Below are positions 63,201-64,000 of a stretch of 64,000 nucleotides of DNA, piece after piece. The notes below the pieces were generated by a model. That model was not told the origin of the DNA, made no database searches, and worked only from the letters and a program-made list of their open reading frames with translations. The stretch comes from Anarhynchus alexandrinus (Eukaryota; Chordata; Aves; Charadriiformes; Charadriidae). Made by a program: the position numbers and the translations under genes. The stretch is taken from assembly GCA_008711295.1 (NCBI GenBank), contig VUYV01000069.1, positions 831,667 through 895,666 on the forward strand, given 5' to 3'. Positions within the stretch are counted from its first letter, which is position 1. Each line of letters begins with the position of its first letter.

Positions 63201-63867
63201 TGTCTCAAAAGTTTATAGATGTTTATTTTCTCTGTCTTATGGACATGCTTTATTCCTTCAACGGTCTGGACTAGAAAGAAACAGAAAAACTGTCTGCCTT
63301 ATATTTTTGTAAACAGTAAGTTTCTGTATCAGTAGTGATGGATAATCCCTAAAGATATTGGTACTGATGCCATTTCAAATTCATGAGAATTACAAAAGAG
63401 GTAATGCAAGATATTAGTAGGTCTCTCCTTCAGAAGCATACAACTAATGAACAAGTCTGCTCTCTACATATTCATAAGACTGGACCTTGTCACACAGAGC
63501 TCACATCAGTATCAACTTCTATGTTAACTAGCACAGGGTTTTGGATCAAAAGCCCAGCTCTTTAGGGCAGTAAATAAGTCTTTCTGCTTGGCTGTACAGT
63601 AGAGCACATTCAGTGAATTTTTGTTATGTAAATAAATGGCAATTGTAGCGAATAAATTTACCATTCTTCCACACTGCACACAAAATTTATCTCAGAACTC
63701 TTTGGAACCTGAGAACAGTAAACATAATGCTGTTAATGTAATGCAATAGATACAAACAAACATACTTGTAATGGGGCTGTTGTTTTCGTCTCCTGGTATC
63801 CATGACAGTTCAACGCTTCTTTCCAGCTGGCCTGTCAATTCCAAGTCAAAGGGTGGATTTGGCCGAG
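24057..63867 (-). CDS. NRCAM: NRCAM, 3' portion (14 coding exons), neuronal cell adhesion molecule
   Basis: NrCAM is a single-pass cell adhesion receptor of the L1 family. It acts in axon guidance and node of Ranvier assembly by binding other Ig-CAMs outside the cell and ankyrin inside. The joined exons are 63766-63867, 60654-60851, 60470-60540, 59374-59599, 59039-59154, 54388-54592, 54064-54186, 52868-53044, 51713-51748, 42995-43120, 41753-41905, 37406-37537, 34103-34181 and 24057-24294 (complement). They total 1982 nt, entering with two bases of a split codon, and give 659 codons plus TAA without a break. Identification rests on recognisable NrCAM sequence in every exon, the order FN1-FN5/TM/tail, and the FIGQY tail. 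All introns are GT-AG. The Ig-domain exons and the start codon lie beyond the window. Confidence 0.97.
24303..24320. repeat. (CAAA)n microsatellite next to the NRCAM terminal acceptor
   Basis: acaaacaaacaaacaaaa on the plus strand is (TTTG)4 on the transcribed strand. It starts about 8 nt upstream of the splice-site AG and so forms most of the acceptor's T-rich tract. Confidence 0.85.
24526..24559. repeat. T-rich tract (A-rich on the NRCAM strand)
   Basis: A nearly pure T run interrupted by single C residues, inside the last NRCAM intron. Confidence 0.8.
25508..25530. repeat. (TTTA)n microsatellite
   Basis: Reads tttatttatttatttattta in the last NRCAM intron. Confidence 0.85.
26928..26949. 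repeat. (AAAC)n microsatellite
   Basis: Reads aaaacaaacaaacaaaaaaa in the last NRCAM intron. Confidence 0.75.
30359..30364 (-). other. Candidate poly(A) signal AATAAA after the Gag-like ORF
   Basis: AATAAA on the minus strand lies 79 nt past the TAA of the Gag-like frame. A GT-rich stretch (ggttgtaaaagtagttgttt) follows, as expected for a cleavage site. It would give a very short 3' UTR. Confidence 0.45.
30443..32282 (-). CDS. DIRS1-type Gag / LAP2alpha-like ORF; candidate alternative terminal exon of NRCAM
   Basis: The frame is open without a stop from 32377 (TTG) to TAA at 30443, 644 codons. The first ATG is codon 34 (32278). Numbered from the TTG, it shows a basic NLS-like [10 protein letters not shown] (40-49), a Ser/Arg-rich stretch (about 65-205), an acidic patch (about 301-324), and a helical core (about 375-575). 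The core motifs are [47 protein letters not shown] and [10 protein letters not shown]. That succession resembles the ORF1/Gag of DIRS1-like tyrosine-recombinase retrotransposons, and so the LAP2alpha-specific region of TMPO, which is known to derive from such a Gag. A basic tail ends the protein. It lies in the last NRCAM intron, same strand. The acceptor cttttcatcacttcag|GTCC joins in frame to the NRCAM penultimate exon, giving FGEY-R-S-M and 613 new residues. The ATG context (T at -3) is poor. It could instead be a stand-alone intronic gene or an inactive young insertion. Confidence 0.75.
32283..32310 (-). other. Candidate 3' splice site for the Gag-like exon
   Basis: The minus strand reads gtattttgaactcttttcat then cacttcag, followed by GTCCATGTCTGC. 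The pyrimidine tract is moderate and the CAG|G border fits the consensus. The AG supplies the first two bases of ORF codon 32, so the exon begins with that codon's third base. That is exactly the phase left by the NRCAM penultimate exon (AG|). The site is 1.8 kb from that donor. Confidence 0.55.
34103..34181 (-). CDS. NRCAM: NRCAM penultimate exon: membrane-proximal cytoplasmic tail
   Basis: This 79-bp exon encodes [20 protein letters not shown], then GTFGEY plus the first two bases (AG) of a split codon. Its phase-2 donor (ACAG|gtgagc) normally joins T of the terminal exon to give FGEY-SDAEDH. In L1-family genes this junction is where the neuronal RSLE mini-exon can be inserted to create a YRSL endocytic signal. 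The same donor would also join in frame to the candidate acceptor at 32283. Confidence 0.96.
34182..37405 (-). other. NRCAM intron between TM and membrane-proximal tail
   Basis: A 3.2-kb phase-1 intron with one CATA/CACA microsatellite and nothing else recognised. Confidence 0.85.
36629..36660. repeat. CATA/CACA microsatellite
   Basis: Reads atgcatgcatacatacatac followed by acacacacata, in the intron after the TM exon. Confidence 0.85.
37406..37537 (-). CDS. NRCAM: NRCAM exon: transmembrane segment
   Basis: This 132-bp exon encodes [17 protein letters not shown], then a hydrophobic run of about 22 residues ([17 protein letters not shown]), then the basic stop-transfer [10 protein letters not shown]. 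This is the single membrane crossing of NrCAM, with the cytoplasmic side starting at the RR. The acceptor is tattctctag and the donor is CCAG|gtatga. If the downstream intron were retained, the frame would end after about 15 residues. Confidence 0.97.
37538..41752 (-). other. NRCAM intron between FNIII-5 and the TM exon
   Basis: A 4.2-kb phase-1 intron with an AT-rich low-complexity run at about 39.6 kb and no recognised exon or TE. Confidence 0.85.
39609..39685. repeat. AT-rich low-complexity run
   Basis: Long alternating AT/TTTA sequence (tatatatatttatactttat, ataaaaatataaatataaat) in the intron between the FN5 and TM exons. Confidence 0.8.
41753..41905 (-). CDS. NRCAM: NRCAM exon: second half of FNIII domain 5
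   Basis: This 153-bp exon encodes [20 protein letters not shown], then [20 protein letters not shown], ending ETGP plus one base. It holds the YKVRVGA FNIII F-strand core and an NGS sequon. The acceptor is tttttgtag and the donor is CCAG|gtgagg. It is phase 1 at both ends, so FN5 is a two-exon cassette that could be skipped without a frameshift. Confidence 0.95.
41906..42994 (-). other. NRCAM intron within FNIII-5
   Basis: A 1.1-kb phase-1 intron, very AT-rich. Nothing else was seen in it. Confidence 0.85.
42995..43120 (-). CDS. NRCAM: NRCAM exon: first half of FNIII domain 5
   Basis: This 126-bp exon encodes [20 protein letters not shown], then [20 protein letters not shown], and ends in GS. 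Sequons NVT and NIS are present. The acceptor is gtgtattcag and the donor is GGCA|gtaaga. It is phase 1 at both ends. With the next exon it forms the FN5 module, which some NrCAM isoforms lack. Confidence 0.95.
43121..51712 (-). other. NRCAM intron between the micro-exon and FNIII-5
   Basis: An 8.6-kb phase-1 intron containing the TA/CATA microsatellite and a small CpG-containing patch at about 46390-46535. No repeat family copy or extra NRCAM exon was recognised. Confidence 0.8.
50604..50660. repeat. TA/CATA microsatellite
   Basis: Reads tatgtatatacatatataca, then gatgcatgcatacatacata and tatatata, in the 8.6-kb NRCAM intron. Confidence 0.85.
51713..51748 (-). CDS. NRCAM: NRCAM 36-bp micro-exon: linker between FNIII-4 and FNIII-5
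   Basis: This 36-bp exon encodes [12 protein letters not shown], a linker known from NrCAM between the end of FNIII-4 (TIMDE) and the start of FNIII-5 (VQPLYP). The acceptor ccattaaag|CTGG and donor AAAG|gtaaaa both fit GT-AG, and the exon is phase 1 at both ends. It is flanked by a 1.1-kb and an 8.6-kb intron, so only alignment to the known protein identifies it. NrCAM linker and FN5 exons are known to be alternatively spliced; usage here cannot be read from DNA. Confidence 0.93.
51749..52867 (-). other. NRCAM intron between FNIII-4 and the micro-exon
   Basis: A 1.1-kb phase-1 GT-AG intron. Nothing else was seen in it. Confidence 0.85.
52868..53044 (-). CDS. NRCAM: NRCAM exon: second half of FNIII domain 4
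   Basis: This 177-bp exon encodes [20 protein letters not shown], then [20 protein letters not shown], and ends TIMDE plus one base. Sequons NNT, NES and NYS are visible. The acceptor is cttgtaacaacag and the donor is GAAG|gtaaga. It is phase 1 at both ends, so it can join directly to the micro-exon, to the FN5 exons or to the TM exon without a frame change. Confidence 0.95.
53045..54063 (-). other. NRCAM intron within FNIII-4
   Basis: A 1.0-kb phase-1 GT-AG intron. Nothing else was seen in it. Confidence 0.85.
54064..54186 (-). CDS. NRCAM: NRCAM exon: first half of FNIII domain 4
   Basis: This 123-bp exon is phase 1 at both ends. It reads [20 protein letters not shown], then [20 protein letters not shown], the A-C strands of FNIII-4. 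The donor is CCAA|gtaagt. The acceptor is AAAAG rather than a CAG type, with a purine-rich -4 to -2, so it may be a comparatively weak site. Confidence 0.95.
54388..54592 (-). CDS. NRCAM: NRCAM exon: second half of FNIII domain 3
   Basis: This 205-bp exon starts [20 protein letters not shown] and continues through [20 protein letters not shown] and GKGEGPASP to TPEG plus one base. It shows the YxLxVRxxNxxGxGPxS signature of FNIII F-G strands. The dibasic SRRSRR stretch matches the FN3 region in which L1-family proteins are known to be cleaved by proprotein convertases; cleavage of this protein is inferred. Donor choice GGAG|gtatga gives Val-Pro-Ser-Ser at the next junction. Confidence 0.95.
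54593..59038 (-). other. NRCAM intron within FNIII-3
   Basis: A 4.4-kb phase-0 intron carrying the antisense CR1 at 58018-58606. The rest is unannotated AT-rich sequence. Confidence 0.85.
58018..58606 (+). mobile_element. CR1 LINE fragment in an NRCAM intron
   Basis: This sense-strand CR1 of about 590 bp runs antisense to NRCAM, inside the 4.4-kb intron between the two FNIII-3 exons. It covers the 3' part of ORF2 ([40 protein letters not shown]) and the 3' UTR, and ends ATTCTATGATTCTATGAT. The ORF is broken by stops and frameshifts (after EERRLK), and a short internal deletion is likely near 58045. Confidence 0.95.
59039..59154 (-). CDS. NRCAM: NRCAM exon: first half of FNIII domain 3
   Basis: This 116-bp exon encodes [20 protein letters not shown], then [18 protein letters not shown]. 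It includes the FNIII core Trp and an NST sequon. The acceptor is tccacacag and the donor is AAA|gtaagt. It enters in phase 1 and leaves in phase 0. The next intron, 4.4 kb, holds a CR1 insertion. Confidence 0.96.
59374..59599 (-). CDS. NRCAM: NRCAM exon: second half of FNIII domain 2
   Basis: This 226-bp exon encodes [18 protein letters not shown], then [14 protein letters not shown], and ends GHSGED plus one base. This is the C-G strand half of FNIII-2, with the L.YKV.WR core and an NVS glycosylation sequon. The acceptor is ttttcatttcag and the donor is ACT|gtaagt. It enters in phase 0 and leaves in phase 1. Confidence 0.96.
59600..60469 (-). other. NRCAM intron within FNIII-2
   Basis: An 870-bp phase-0 GT-AG intron with nothing recognisable inside. 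Confidence 0.85.
60470..60540 (-). CDS. NRCAM: NRCAM exon: first half of FNIII domain 2
   Basis: This 71-bp exon reads [20 protein letters not shown] then TWE, the start of FNIII-2, with the conserved Trp near its end. It enters in phase 1 and leaves in phase 0 (GAG|gtaagt). It sits only 113 bp from the preceding exon, the shortest intron in the window. Confidence 0.95.
60654..60851 (-). CDS. NRCAM: NRCAM exon: second half of FNIII domain 1
   Basis: This 198-bp exon is phase 1 at both ends. It encodes [20 protein letters not shown] and then the [15 protein letters not shown] segment typical of FNIII strands E-G, ending YLTKSA. PYVNYSF carries an N-glycosylation sequon. The acceptor is ctttgcag and the donor is A|gtaaat. 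The sequence closely follows mammalian NrCAM as I recall it. Confidence 0.96.
60852..63765 (-). other. NRCAM intron within FNIII-1
   Basis: A 2.9-kb phase-1 GT-AG intron. I see no repeat family, exon or RNA gene in it. Confidence 0.85.
63766..63867 (-). CDS. NRCAM: NRCAM exon: first half of FNIII domain 1
   Basis: This 102-bp exon opens with CT completing a split codon (Ala) and reads [12 protein letters not shown]... to NNSPIT, the A to C strand part of FNIII-1. It contains the conserved core Trp of the fold in LSWIPGD. The acceptor is ...tgatttacag and the donor is A|gtatg. The exon is phase 1 at both ends. It is the most 5' NRCAM exon visible in the window. Confidence 0.95.
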
Positions 63868-64000
63868 CTGTAAATCAAATGAACACAAAGTAAATAATCA
63901 CACCAGAATATGTAGTTTCACCTTTGAAAAAATCCTTACATTCCAATCAAAAGGATTCCACAAATACAGCAGGGCAGATCTACTCACTTACGTAAGCATG

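Overview
This is vertebrate nuclear DNA, almost certainly from a bird. It is AT-rich and intron-rich, and it carries several CR1 LINE fragments that end in the avian-style ATTCTATGAT 3' repeat. No prokaryotic gene organisation, tRNA, rRNA or CRISPR array was seen. The species cannot be named from the sequence alone.

The right two thirds (about 21.9-64 kb) is the 3' part of one gene on the minus strand, NRCAM (neuronal cell adhesion molecule, L1/neurofascin/NgCAM family). Fourteen coding exons are resolved, all with GT-AG borders and a consistent reading frame. From high to low coordinate they encode five fibronectin type III domains (two exons each), a 12-residue linker micro-exon between FN4 and FN5, the transmembrane segment, and a two-exon cytoplasmic tail with the ankyrin-binding FIGQY motif and a C-terminal PDZ ligand. 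Together they give 659 residues plus a stop; the Ig-domain exons lie beyond 64 kb. The 3' UTR probably runs to about 21.9 kb.

The standout feature lies in the last NRCAM intron, on the NRCAM strand: an uninterrupted frame at 30443-32377 encoding a protein like DIRS1-type retrotransposon Gag, the fold family also found in the alpha exon of mammalian TMPO (LAP2alpha). A plausible 3' splice site at 32283 joins it in frame to the NRCAM penultimate exon, and it has its own stop codon and an AATAAA signal 79 nt downstream. It therefore has every part of an alternative NRCAM terminal exon. The predicted product would be NrCAM with its ankyrin and PDZ tail replaced by about 613 Gag/LAP2alpha-like residues. 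No transcript evidence is available here, so this is a prediction.

The left third (1 to about 21.9 kb) appears intergenic, downstream of NRCAM. It contains four CR1 fragments, simple repeats, and a small GC-rich patch near 17.1 kb that could be a promoter. I could not support any protein-coding gene there.
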